Assembly (NCBI GenBank): GCA_947038135.1
Contig: CAMQVM010000062.1
Location: 1 to 7,865, forward strand
Length of the DNA: 7,865 bases
Direction of reading: 5' to 3'
Origin: an uncultured Rikenellaceae bacterium
GTDB lineage: Bacteria; Bacteroidota; Bacteroidia; Bacteroidales; Rikenellaceae
Below the pieces are notes generated by a model, which had not been told where the DNA came from, did not search any database, and saw only the letters and a list, made by a program, of their open reading frames with translations. Positions within the stretch are counted from its first letter, which is position 1, and each line of letters opens with the position of its first letter. This document shows, in pieces, positions 1 to 5,225 of this stretch. Both the position numbers and the translations under genes were made by a program.

Positions 1-47
1 TACCCTACATAAAGTGCATAGTGAATATCATATATAAAATTTTTCAT
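1..47 (-). CDS. Start of a second copy of the small membrane (putative immunity) protein, cut by window edge
   Basis: Only the first 15 codons plus 2 nt are present, starting with ATG at 47 on the minus strand (MKNFIYDIHYALYVG). They are identical in DNA and protein to the start of the gene at 93-485. This copy lies 45 nt downstream of that gene's stop, in the same direction, so the window ends inside a tandem array of at least two paralogues. Tandem immunity-gene copies beside toxin genes are common in polymorphic-toxin and T6SS loci. That role is inferred here from position and from the membrane character of the complete copy, not from recognised homology. Whether the rest of this copy is intact or diverged cannot be seen. 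Confidence 0.65.
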   Translation of the reverse strand, partial: MKNFIYDIHYALYVG

Positions 48-55
48 ATTATTTA
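1..55. repeat. 55-bp direct repeat, copy A
   Basis: Bases 1-55 are identical to 439-493 and lie in the same orientation. The repeat covers the first 47 nt of two paralogous minus-strand genes plus 8 nt upstream of their ATGs. Identity stops sharply at its right side (position 56 versus 494). The left limit is unknown because the window begins inside the repeat. Confidence 0.9.
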
Positions 56-92
56 ATTTGCTATTTAGTAGCTCATACTTGAAATTAATAGT

Positions 93-485
93 TTAATTTG
101 AATCCGGGTAAGAGTATAAAGATATAATATATAGCAAAAGTGCTGATACAATTACAGTTACAGTTATCCAGTGTGCTACTATTCTTCTTGTTTCACTGTA
201 ACCTTTCCACCTCTCTTTTGACTTTGCAATATCTTTATCACCCAAAACAATATGAGCTGTAATACTACAAACAACCAGACCGGCGAAAGAAAAACATAAA
301 CCAATATACTCATCCCCTTTCGTAAAATTAAAGAAACCTGTCGCAACAAAATTGTAAACTGCCCCTAGATTAAAAGATGCAATTCCTCCTATAATAGCTG
401 TAGCTCCGACCTGCGGCTGATGATCACGCATAGCAACATACCCTACATAAAGTGCATAGTGAATATCATATATAAAATTTTTCAT
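93..485 (-). CDS. Small three-helix membrane protein, putative T6SS immunity protein
   Basis: A 130-aa protein beginning MKNFIYDIHYALYVGY. The frame is open 13 codons further upstream, but I chose the ATG at 485. The second copy at 1-47 conserves exactly this start, and it lies 1 nt after the stop of the preceding gene (487-489). Three hydrophobic segments are visible at about residues 27-52, 60-81 and 102-124, separated by polar loops. The charged stretch at 83-101 (DKDIAKSKERWKGYSETRR) would be one soluble loop. There is no cleavable signal peptide. I do not recognise the family. Because it follows a LysM protein with a hydrophobic, pore-former-like C-terminus and is tandemly duplicated, I infer that it sits in the inner membrane and protects against that effector. 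It could instead be an accessory membrane protein unrelated to immunity. Confidence 0.7.
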   Translation of the reverse strand: MKNFIYDIHYALYVGYVAMRDHQPQVGATAIIGGIASFNLGAVYNFVATGFFNFTKGDEYIGLCFSFAGLVVCSITAHIVLGDKDIAKSKERWKGYSETRRIVAHWITVTVIVSALLLYIISLYSYPDSN

Positions 486-493
486 ATTATTTA
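439..493. repeat. 55-bp direct repeat, copy B
   Basis: Perfect second copy of 1-55, spanning the start of the membrane protein gene at 93-485 and the last codon area of the gene upstream. The 438-bp period equals one gene (393 bp) plus a 45-bp spacer, as expected for a tandem duplication of the gene unit. Confidence 0.9.
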
Positions 494-708
494 GATAAAT
501 TATGTGTTCCAAAATGAATACCATTTGGGGTATTTATTTTTTGACCTGTCATCATACTGTCCCAACCTGGTTTTAACAGAGTGGGCCAACCTCCATCTAC
601 ATATGTATCAACAATAAAATATATTGTTGCTATAGTAGCACCTTCCCAGCCAAAAAAGCCGACTATTCCAAATACAATATCGCATACAGCATCTGCTTTT
701 GCTTCCAT
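487..708 (-). pseudogene. Hydrophobic C-terminal part of the LysM protein, displaced into another frame
   Basis: The ATG at 708 opens a 73-aa frame, but the same frame is open upstream without a start to the G run at 774-778. It adds AGWIFGVAGITISAIQFYTS and NT before the Met. It therefore reads as the continuation of the LysM gene (753-1286) after a 1-nt slip, giving a composite of about 266 aa. The segment holds two hydrophobic stretches: WIFGVAGITISAIQFY, and DIVFGIVGFFGWEGATIATI followed by YFIVDTYV. Glycine-rich hydrophobic hairpins of this kind are seen in membrane-active toxins. The soluble tail ends FGTHNLSK. It stops 1 nt before the ATG of the membrane protein at 485. If translated alone from 708 it would be a small membrane protein, but the strong upstream coding continuity argues against that. 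Confidence 0.6.
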
Positions 709-752
709 AGTATTACTTGTATAAAACTGAATAGCAGATATAGTAATCCCTG

Positions 753-1286
753 CTACCCCGAAGATCCAACCAGCCCCCTGGCAGCATTAAAAAACTTCAA
801 CCCAGAAGATTGTTTAACAATATGCTCAAATCCAGAAGCGCTTGCAGACGACCACCCAAGAATTTCAGTAACCGCAGAGAGCAAATCATCACCAGAAGAA
901 CCAGCCCTTATACCACCAACACTTCCATAATTGCTATACATAGCATCATTAACTAGCCTTTGTATTGATTCAGTACCTACGGTTAGTACTACACCTTGCA
1001 TAATAACTCTACTATCTTTAATATTATTTACACTAACCAAATCTTCTACTGAGGTATGTAGCTTTCGTGCCAGAGAATAGAGAGTGTCACCTTTTCTTAC
1101 AGTATGGGTTATTTTATCTATCCTAATGCAGTGCTTTTTATAAGAAAATGGCTCAACATCTGAAATATAAAAACTCACATATATTAAAGTTCCATCATTT
1201 AAATCTATCGCTCCAGCATAAGGAACACTCATGCTTCGCAGTTGACTAAACTGATTTACACTCATTGGTTTTTGAAGTTCTCGCAT
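753..1286 (-). CDS. LysM-domain protein, N-terminal part of a probable T6SS-linked effector (frame broken)
   Basis: A 177-aa frame starting with ATG at 1286, only 2 nt after the stop of the TssD-like gene (1289-1291), so translation is probably coupled. A LysM domain is clear at about residues 60-104: THTVRKGDTLYSLARKL, then SVEDLVSVNNI and a terminal QGVVLTV. LysM binds peptidoglycan or similar N-acetylglucosamine polymers and is also found in structural parts of contractile injection systems. Residues 1-58 form an unrecognised, probably beta-rich domain, and 105-170 a Gly/Ser-rich region. There is no signal peptide, as expected for T6SS cargo. The last seven residues (GLVGSSG) look out of place. 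A 1-nt slip at the run of five G (C5 at 774-778) joins this frame to the hydrophobic segment ending at 487. I infer an effector that uses LysM in the periplasm and a membrane-active C-terminus; a structural spike or baseplate role is possible. Confidence 0.75.
   Translation of the reverse strand: MRELQKPMSVNQFSQLRSMSVPYAGAIDLNDGTLIYVSFYISDVEPFSYKKHCIRIDKITHTVRKGDTLYSLARKLHTSVEDLVSVNNIKDSRVIMQGVVLTVGTESIQRLVNDAMYSNYGSVGGIRAGSSGDDLLSAVTEILGWSSASASGFEHIVKQSSGLKFFNAARGLVGSSG
774..778 (-). other. G5 run at the frame break of the LysM gene
   Basis: On the minus strand the codons read GCC AGG GGG CTG. The frame then stops at 753-755, while the -1 frame continues open to 487. One extra G here, or a -1 slip of the tRNA on GGG (it can re-pair with GGG), gives Ala-Arg-Gly-Ala-Gly-Trp and restores a single protein. 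It may be a real mutation, recoding by ribosomal or polymerase slippage, or a homopolymer sequencing error. Confidence 0.6.
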
Positions 1287-1288
1287 TG

Positions 1289-2098
1289 CTATTTAACATT
1301 AAAATTTTCATACAACCACTTACCAGCCAAATCAACCTCATTAGCAGATATTACATAATCGGTTGACACACCGCCACGATAAACAGTGCTATTTCGCATA
1401 TTAACACAATAAGCCTCATCAAACTTAATCTTTAACGGACTATTTTGCTCACCTTGCTTAAACACAAAGACACCATTTTTAGACTCTGTATCTCGGACAG
1501 CCCAGCGAGTTAATAGCTTATCAGGCATATTTGCAATCGAAAAGGACATGAAACCACCTCTAGTCTCCTCTTGTGGCTCGCCCTTATAATCTACCGACTG
1601 GTTGAAATTTATACAGAAACGCTCAATTTCATAGCTTTCATTATCAATATCTAAATCAAGAGTTATTTTACCTATAGGTTGTGCTAACTTTAAATATGTT
1701 GTTGGCGATGCCGTTTTCTTTTTTACTGCTGAGGCAGCGTGTAGCCACCTGCGCTCTAACCTCTCGTTTCCTAAAATTAATTTTCGAGGCTGAAGGTGAA
1801 TCTGCGTAAGGATAGACGAGCTTCCTTCACTTATATAATTTATCTCCATCGCTATACACGCAGCATCTTCAAAGTATACTTTATCTATTGGGTTTTCATC
1901 AGCATCACATAAAACCAAAACGCCATTATATAAAATTGTTGGAGTCAACGACCATCTGATTATCTCGGGTGTAGGTATACCATCATACGTCAACACCACA
2001 CTTCCGACTTTGACAGATGTTTGAGGCTGACCTTTTCTGTCTATATCTTGACCTAAAGAGTATGAACAATGCACCAACTCGTTGGCATCTTGCATCAC
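1289..2098 (-). CDS. tssD: T6SS tube protein TssD (Hcp-like), two domains in tandem
   Basis: A 269-aa protein built from two copies of the Bacteroidota TssD/Hcp fold. Copy 1 covers about residues 8-120 (CSYSLGQDIDRKGQP, WSL, VYFEDA, ILGNERLERRW). Copy 2 covers about 158-267 (CINFNQSVDYKGEP, RGG, RWAV, IKFDEAYCVNM, ISANEVDLAGKW). A Lys/Thr-rich linker (KKKTASPTT) lies near 126-134. TssD forms the hexameric rings of the T6SS inner tube and can carry effectors in its lumen. Single-domain TssD proteins are about 130 aa, so this is a fused pair. The frame opens with GTG at 2098, followed directly by ATG at 2095. The ATG overlaps an upstream stop (TGATG), which favours it if translation is coupled. 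The usual first strand before CSYSL is missing from this frame and appears instead in the overlapping upstream frame at 2095-2157. The next gene begins 2 nt downstream. Confidence 0.85.
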   Translation of the reverse strand: MMQDANELVHCSYSLGQDIDRKGQPQTSVKVGSVVLTYDGIPTPEIIRWSLTPTILYNGVLVLCDADENPIDKVYFEDAACIAMEINYISEGSSSILTQIHLQPRKLILGNERLERRWLHAASAVKKKTASPTTYLKLAQPIGKITLDLDIDNESYEIERFCINFNQSVDYKGEPQEETRGGFMSFSIANMPDKLLTRWAVRDTESKNGVFVFKQGEQNSPLKIKFDEAYCVNMRNSTVYRGGVSTDYVISANEVDLAGKWLYENFNVK

Positions 2099-2157
2099 CC
2101 TAAAACGCTACTATCTTCTAACTCTCCAATTCTTAAAAACCACCTGTGTCCCAGCAT
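2095..2157 (-). pseudogene. Short upstream frame, probable displaced N-terminus of the TssD-like protein
   Basis: ATG at 2157 opens a 20-codon frame (starting MLGHRWFLRIGELED) that ends in TGA overlapping the ATG at 2095. TssD/Hcp proteins normally begin with a short strand of this kind (hydrophobic-Leu-x-Ile) shortly before the CSYSL motif. Adding one base at the GGG of 2098-2100 fuses it to the TssD frame, giving a protein of about 290 aa. It could be the true N-terminus lost by a 1-nt change, or a tiny coupled leader ORF. The identification rests on position and the strand-like pattern only. Confidence 0.45.
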
Positions 2158-2464
2158 AATTTTTTTTAACACCTAACAATTTATCACTGTTTTTAGTGTC
2201 TATTAATATTTTTTTTACACCTCTATTTTGAGATATAACTATAATGTTTTATTACTTTACAACTGAAACCTCCATTTAATAAACAACAAATTTACATTAA
2301 AAGAGAAGCGAGAAAACAGACCTTAGCACTACCTTGTATATTACTAGATAGACAACTAAAAGAGCTGAGAGCTATTTAAGAGACAACCAGCAATTTTTCT
2401 CTACATAATTTAGAAAATTTCAAATATCACAATTGTAATAGATAAAAATAATTTAGTATATACA

Positions 2465-2495
2465 CAAAGATAATTTATTTTTTGCAAAATCAAAA
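2465..2495 (-). promoter_or_regulatory. Candidate promoter of the T6SS cargo cluster
   Basis: On the minus strand TTTTG (2491-2495), 18 nt, then TATCTTTG (2465-2472) matches the Bacteroidota promoter pattern at both elements. It would leave a leader of about 300 nt before the ATG at 2157. Two other exact TAnnTTTG sites on this strand (2287-2294 and 2672-2679) lack a good TTG at the right distance but cannot be excluded. Confidence 0.35.
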
Positions 2496-2781
2496 TATTT
2501 GATGTTAAAACGGAAACAAACTCGTTGGAATATATCAAAACTGCCAATATAATAGACATAAAATAGATATCTCAAAATAAAACTAAAAAAATTTACATAA
2601 TAAATAATTTAAAATAACGTTTAATCAATAACATATAAACAAAGAACCACAAACATTAAACCACTGTAACACAAATATATAACTGAACACAAAAACAACT
2701 TTGAACCATTTTACACGATATTATTTTAAAAATTAACACAAAACAGATAAAAAAAAACAGTGTTATTTAATTAACAATAGA

Positions 2782-2799
2782 AAAAAATTTGTATATTTG
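2782..2799 (+). promoter_or_regulatory. Upstream TAnnTTTG motif in the pckA leader region
   Basis: AAAAAATTTGTATATTTG holds an exact TATATTTG (2792-2799). The 17 nt at 2782-2798 match 2984-3000 with one mismatch, so the motif is repeated 202 nt downstream at the likelier promoter. No TTG lies at the expected distance upstream, so activity is doubtful. Confidence 0.25.
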
Positions 2800-2862
2800 T
2801 AACCGAAAGAGTTATTTATACATCTACATAAAAGGGGCAAAATAGATGATTTTAATAGAATA

Positions 2863-2883
2863 AATCTATTGTTAACAAGATTT
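2863..2883. repeat. Palindrome TTGTTAACAA with flanking arms
   Basis: The perfect 10-bp palindrome TTGTTAACAA (2869-2878) is flanked by AAATC on the left and GATTT on the right, with two unpaired bases (TA) on the left. It lies about 190 bp before pckA, where a regulator site could sit. A chance occurrence is quite possible in such AT-rich DNA. Confidence 0.25.
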
Positions 2884-2972
2884 ACATAATGAATAGTTAC
2901 ACAAATTGACTATTTGATTAATAAAAACACAAAATTGCTACATACACAACAAGATTAAATTAAAAAATATTC

Positions 2973-3001
2973 TTGTTTTAACTAAAAAATTTGTACATTT
3001 A
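2973..3001 (+). promoter_or_regulatory. Candidate pckA promoter
   Basis: TTG at 2973-2975, 18 nt, then TACATTTA at 2994-3001. This fits the Bacteroidota -33/-7 pattern with one mismatch in the last base of TAnnTTTG. It predicts a transcript start near 3008 and a leader of about 60 nt. The leader is A-rich just before the ATG and has no Shine-Dalgarno sequence, typical of the phylum. Confidence 0.5.
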
Positions 3002-3068
3002 CACTCTCATAAAGAGATAAAAGAGAAAAGAAACAAAACATTATTAAATATTAAAACATTTTTAGATT

Positions 3069-4661
3069 ATGGCAACATTAGATTTAAGCAAGTACGGTAT
3101 CACAGGACCGACAGAGATTGTTCACAATCCATCTTATCAAGAGCTTTTCGTAGCTGAAACTAGCTCTAGCCTTACAGGTTATGAGAAGGGTGTTGAAACT
3201 ATTACTGGTGCAGTAGCAGTTGACACAGGTGTTTTCACAGGTCGTTCTCCTAAGGACCGTTACATTGTTAAAGATGCAACAACAGAGAATACAATTTGGT
3301 GGGATGGTAGCATCAACAAGCCAGTTTCTACTGAAATATGGACTGACCTTAAAGGTTTAGTTATCAAGCAGCTTTCTACTTCAAAGAAGCTATATGTAGT
3401 TGACACATTTTGTGGAACTAACGTAGATACTCGTATGAAAGTACGTTTCATCGTTGAGGTTGCATGGCAAGCTCACTTTGTTAAGAATATGTTTATCCGT
3501 CCATCTGACTTCGAACTAGCAAACTATGGTGAGCCTGATTTCGTAGTATTTAACGGTTCTAAAACAACAAACCCTAACTGGAAAGCACAAGGTCTTAACT
3601 CTGAGGTATTTGTTCTATTCAATCTTACTGAAAAGGTTCAAATCATTGGCGGTACTTGGTATGGTGGTGAGATGAAAAAAGGTATGTTTGCTATGATGAA
3701 CTACTATCTTCCTCTTCAAGGTATGGCATCTATGCATTGCTCTGCTAACGTAGGTAGCGAAGGTGACGTAGCAGTATTCTTTGGTCTTTCAGGTACAGGT
3801 AAAACAACTCTTTCAGCTGACCCTAAGCGTTACCTAATTGGTGATGATGAGCACGGTTGGGATGACGAAGGTGTATTCAACTACGAAGGTGGATGTTACG
3901 CTAAGACAATCAACCTATCTAAAGAAAACGAGCCAGATATCTGGAATGCAATTAAGCGTGACGCTCTTCTAGAGAATGTTACAGTTAATGCTGATGGTTC
4001 TATCGATTTCTCTGATGGTTCTAAGACAGAAAACACTCGTGTTTCTTACCCAATTCACCATATCAGCAAGATTGTTCTTCCTTCTAAGGCAGGACACGCA
4101 AGCAAGATTATCTATCTTTCTGCTGACGCATTTGGTGTGTTACCTCCAGTATCTATCCTTGATGATGCACAAGCACAATATCACTTCCTTTGTGGTTACA
4201 CATCAAAGCTAGCAGGTACAGAGCGTGGTATCACTGAGCCAACTCCATCTTTCTCTCCAGCATTTGGTGAGGCGTTCCTTACTCTACACCCTACTGCTTA
4301 TGCATCTACTCTAGTTAAGAAGATGAACGAGAACAACGCTAAGGCATACTTAGTGAACACAGGTTGGAACGGAACAGGTAAGCGTATTTCTATCAAGGAC
4401 ACTCGTGCAATCATTGATGCTATCATCGACGGTTCTATCTTGAAGTCTGAGACTAGAACAATGCCAATCCTTAACCTTACAATTCCTACTGCTCTTAACA
4501 ATGTTACTCCAGGTATCCTAGATCCTCGTGATACTTACACTGACGTTGCTGAGTGGGAAACTAAAGCTAAGAGTCTTGCTGCTAAATATATTGCTAACTT
4601 TGAGCAATATTGTGACAATGACGCTGCGAAAGCACTTATCGCTGCAGGTCCAAAATTGTAA
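3069..4661 (+). CDS. pckA: Phosphoenolpyruvate carboxykinase (ATP), EC 4.1.1.49
   Basis: A full-length 530-aa cytosolic enzyme that interconverts oxaloacetate + ATP and PEP + CO2 + ADP. In anaerobic Bacteroidales it probably runs mainly towards oxaloacetate, feeding the succinate branch while making ATP; in other settings it serves gluconeogenesis. The nucleotide P-loop GLSGTGKTTLS is at 239-249 and the metal-binding GDDEHGWDD at 258-266. Other active-site residues by family alignment are R59 (FTGRSPKDRY), Y198, K203-K204 (YGGEMKKGMF), H223 (SMHCSAN) and R324 (ENTRVSYPI). The motif AGTERGITEPTPSFSPAFGE near 382-401 is also typical. Nothing essential is missing. Codon choice is strongly biased (GGT, CGT, CTT, GTT), as in a highly expressed housekeeping gene, unlike the T6SS genes to the left. 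A terminator follows within 40 nt, and no partner gene is attached. Confidence 0.98.
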   Translation: MATLDLSKYGITGPTEIVHNPSYQELFVAETSSSLTGYEKGVETITGAVAVDTGVFTGRSPKDRYIVKDATTENTIWWDGSINKPVSTEIWTDLKGLVIKQLSTSKKLYVVDTFCGTNVDTRMKVRFIVEVAWQAHFVKNMFIRPSDFELANYGEPDFVVFNGSKTTNPNWKAQGLNSEVFVLFNLTEKVQIIGGTWYGGEMKKGMFAMMNYYLPLQGMASMHCSANVGSEGDVAVFFGLSGTGKTTLSADPKRYLIGDDEHGWDDEGVFNYEGGCYAKTINLSKENEPDIWNAIKRDALLENVTVNADGSIDFSDGSKTENTRVSYPIHHISKIVLPSKAGHASKIIYLSADAFGVLPPVSILDDAQAQYHFLCGYTSKLAGTERGITEPTPSFSPAFGEAFLTLHPTAYASTLVKKMNENNAKAYLVNTGWNGTGKRISIKDTRAIIDAIIDGSILKSETRTMPILNLTIPTALNNVTPGILDPRDTYTDVAEWETKAKSLAAKYIANFEQYCDNDAAKALIAAGPKL

Positions 4662-4694
4662 TTTATTGAACTGATACATTTCAGTATATATTTA

Positions 4695-4733
4695 AGAGAG
4701 TCTCAAACATAGTTTGAGGCTCTCTTTTTTTTT
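4695..4733 (+). terminator. Rho-independent terminator of pckA
   Basis: A 14-bp stem (4695-4708 with 4712-4725, one G-T wobble) closes on the 3-nt loop ATA and runs into a nine-T tract (4725-4733). It begins 34 nt after the pckA stop codon. The form is textbook and efficient. Confidence 0.95.
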
Positions 4734-4870
4734 GTGATATTATAAGATTGTGTGGTTTTGTGAGATTGCTACAAAACTAGAGAATTTCCGAGCTGGAGGA
4801 GACCACCTGTAAATTGATGAAATGTAAAGAATTGAGGGTTGGGATGCATGAAATACACTTTAGTATGTAA

Positions 4871-4957
4871 TTGAATCCTTATTGCGAAAATAATGCAGCA
4901 GTTCGCAATTTTGCAACTATCTCAATTTTGCAATGGTCTCAAAATGGCATTGATTGA
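4871..4957 (+). pseudogene. Coding-like relic (LNPxxENxxAVRNF repeat), copy 1
   Basis: Directly after an in-frame TAA this frame reads LNPYCENNAAVRNFATISI and ends NGID-stop. The minus-strand relic at 7644-7769 contains LNPNSENDVAVRNFEMVSI, matching at most positions. The DNA at 4871-4923 matches 7693-7745 (opposite strand) at about 43 of 53 bases. Here CAATTTTGCAA is duplicated at 17-nt spacing (4906-4916 and 4923-4933), and removing one unit improves the match. I do not recognise the parent protein. It may be the tail of a decayed gene or a dispersed intergenic element. Confidence 0.45.
4881..4909. repeat. Small inverted repeat
   Basis: ATTGCGAA (4881-4888) and TTCGCAAT (4902-4909) form a perfect 8-bp inverted repeat with a 13-nt loop inside the coding-like relic. 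Confidence 0.4.
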
Positions 4958-4966
4958 CAGGTATTT

Positions 4967-5019
4967 AAAGCTATAGTTCGATAGTATTGCCAATTGCAAC
5001 ACTATCGAACTATAGCTTT
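4967..5019. repeat. Long hairpin, 24-bp arms with 5-nt loop
   Basis: Arms 4967-4990 and 4996-5019 pair at 23 of 24 positions around the loop CAATT. The single mismatch is A-C on the plus-strand transcript but G-U on the minus-strand transcript, so the minus-strand RNA would pair fully. Neither side has a long T tract (four T on plus, three on minus), so it is not a standard terminator. It may be a 3'-end stabiliser for the convergent transcripts, a small inverted-repeat element, or a regulatory cruciform. It begins 9 bp after the relic at 4871-4957. Confidence 0.75.
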
Positions 5020-5057
5020 TGAACCACACTTTTTGTCTACAACTCTAAAATAAGCTA

Positions 5058-5082
5058 TAACTATCTGTATAACAGATAGTTA
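5058..5082. repeat. 11-bp inverted repeat
   Basis: TAACTATCTGT (5058-5068) pairs with ACAGATAGTTA (5072-5082) around the loop ATA. The preceding bases AAGCTATA echo the outer arm of the larger hairpin at 4967-5019 (AAAGCTATAG), which hints at related elements. No T tract follows on either strand. Confidence 0.6.
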
Positions 5083-5225
5083 ATTTACACTAGTATGAAT
5101 TTACTTTTTATAATAATTGTGAGACCCTTCAGCACAAAGTTACATCAAGAGCACACTTTTATCAAACAACGCTGTTTGTTTTAAAGGTTCTACGTAAATC
5201 AACTTATGAGTTTTTTAGAGCTAAA

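Larger units (their letters stand above)
2158..3068. other. Long AT-rich non-coding gap between divergent units
   Basis: About 910 bp without a convincing coding frame, rich in A-tracts on the plus strand. It separates the minus-strand T6SS cluster from plus-strand pckA, so it must hold promoters for both. CAAAnnTA (minus-strand TAnnTTTG) occurs at 2287-2294, 2465-2472 and 2672-2679. Plus-strand promoter-like motifs occur at 2792-2799 and 2994-3001. No tRNA, riboswitch or mobile element is recognisable. Confidence 0.6.
4734..5225. other. Gap between pckA terminator and lipoprotein gene, rich in inverted repeats
   Basis: No intact gene is visible. 4734-4870 holds nothing recognisable. 4871-4957 is a coding-like relic with a diverged partner at 7693-7745. 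Hairpins lie at 4881-4909, 4967-5019 and 5058-5082, with a weak one at 5163-5178 (CAAACA/TGTTTG), 48 nt past the stop of the minus-strand lipoprotein gene. Both flanking genes converge here, so some hairpins may end or stabilise their transcripts. Confidence 0.6.

Noticed and set aside
1..493. Direct repeats as a CRISPR array
   Set aside because: There are only two copies, 438 bp apart, and they lie within protein-coding sequence.
3976..4212. Open frame on the plus strand inside pckA
   Set aside because: A shadow of pckA in another frame; the real frame is unambiguous and highly conserved.
4298..4501. Minus-strand open frame inside pckA
   Set aside because: Antisense shadow created by the biased codon use of pckA; no family resemblance.
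4967..5019. Long hairpin as a standard rho-independent terminator
   Set aside because: The stem is AT-rich and very long, and neither end has a proper T tract, so it was listed as an inverted repeat instead.
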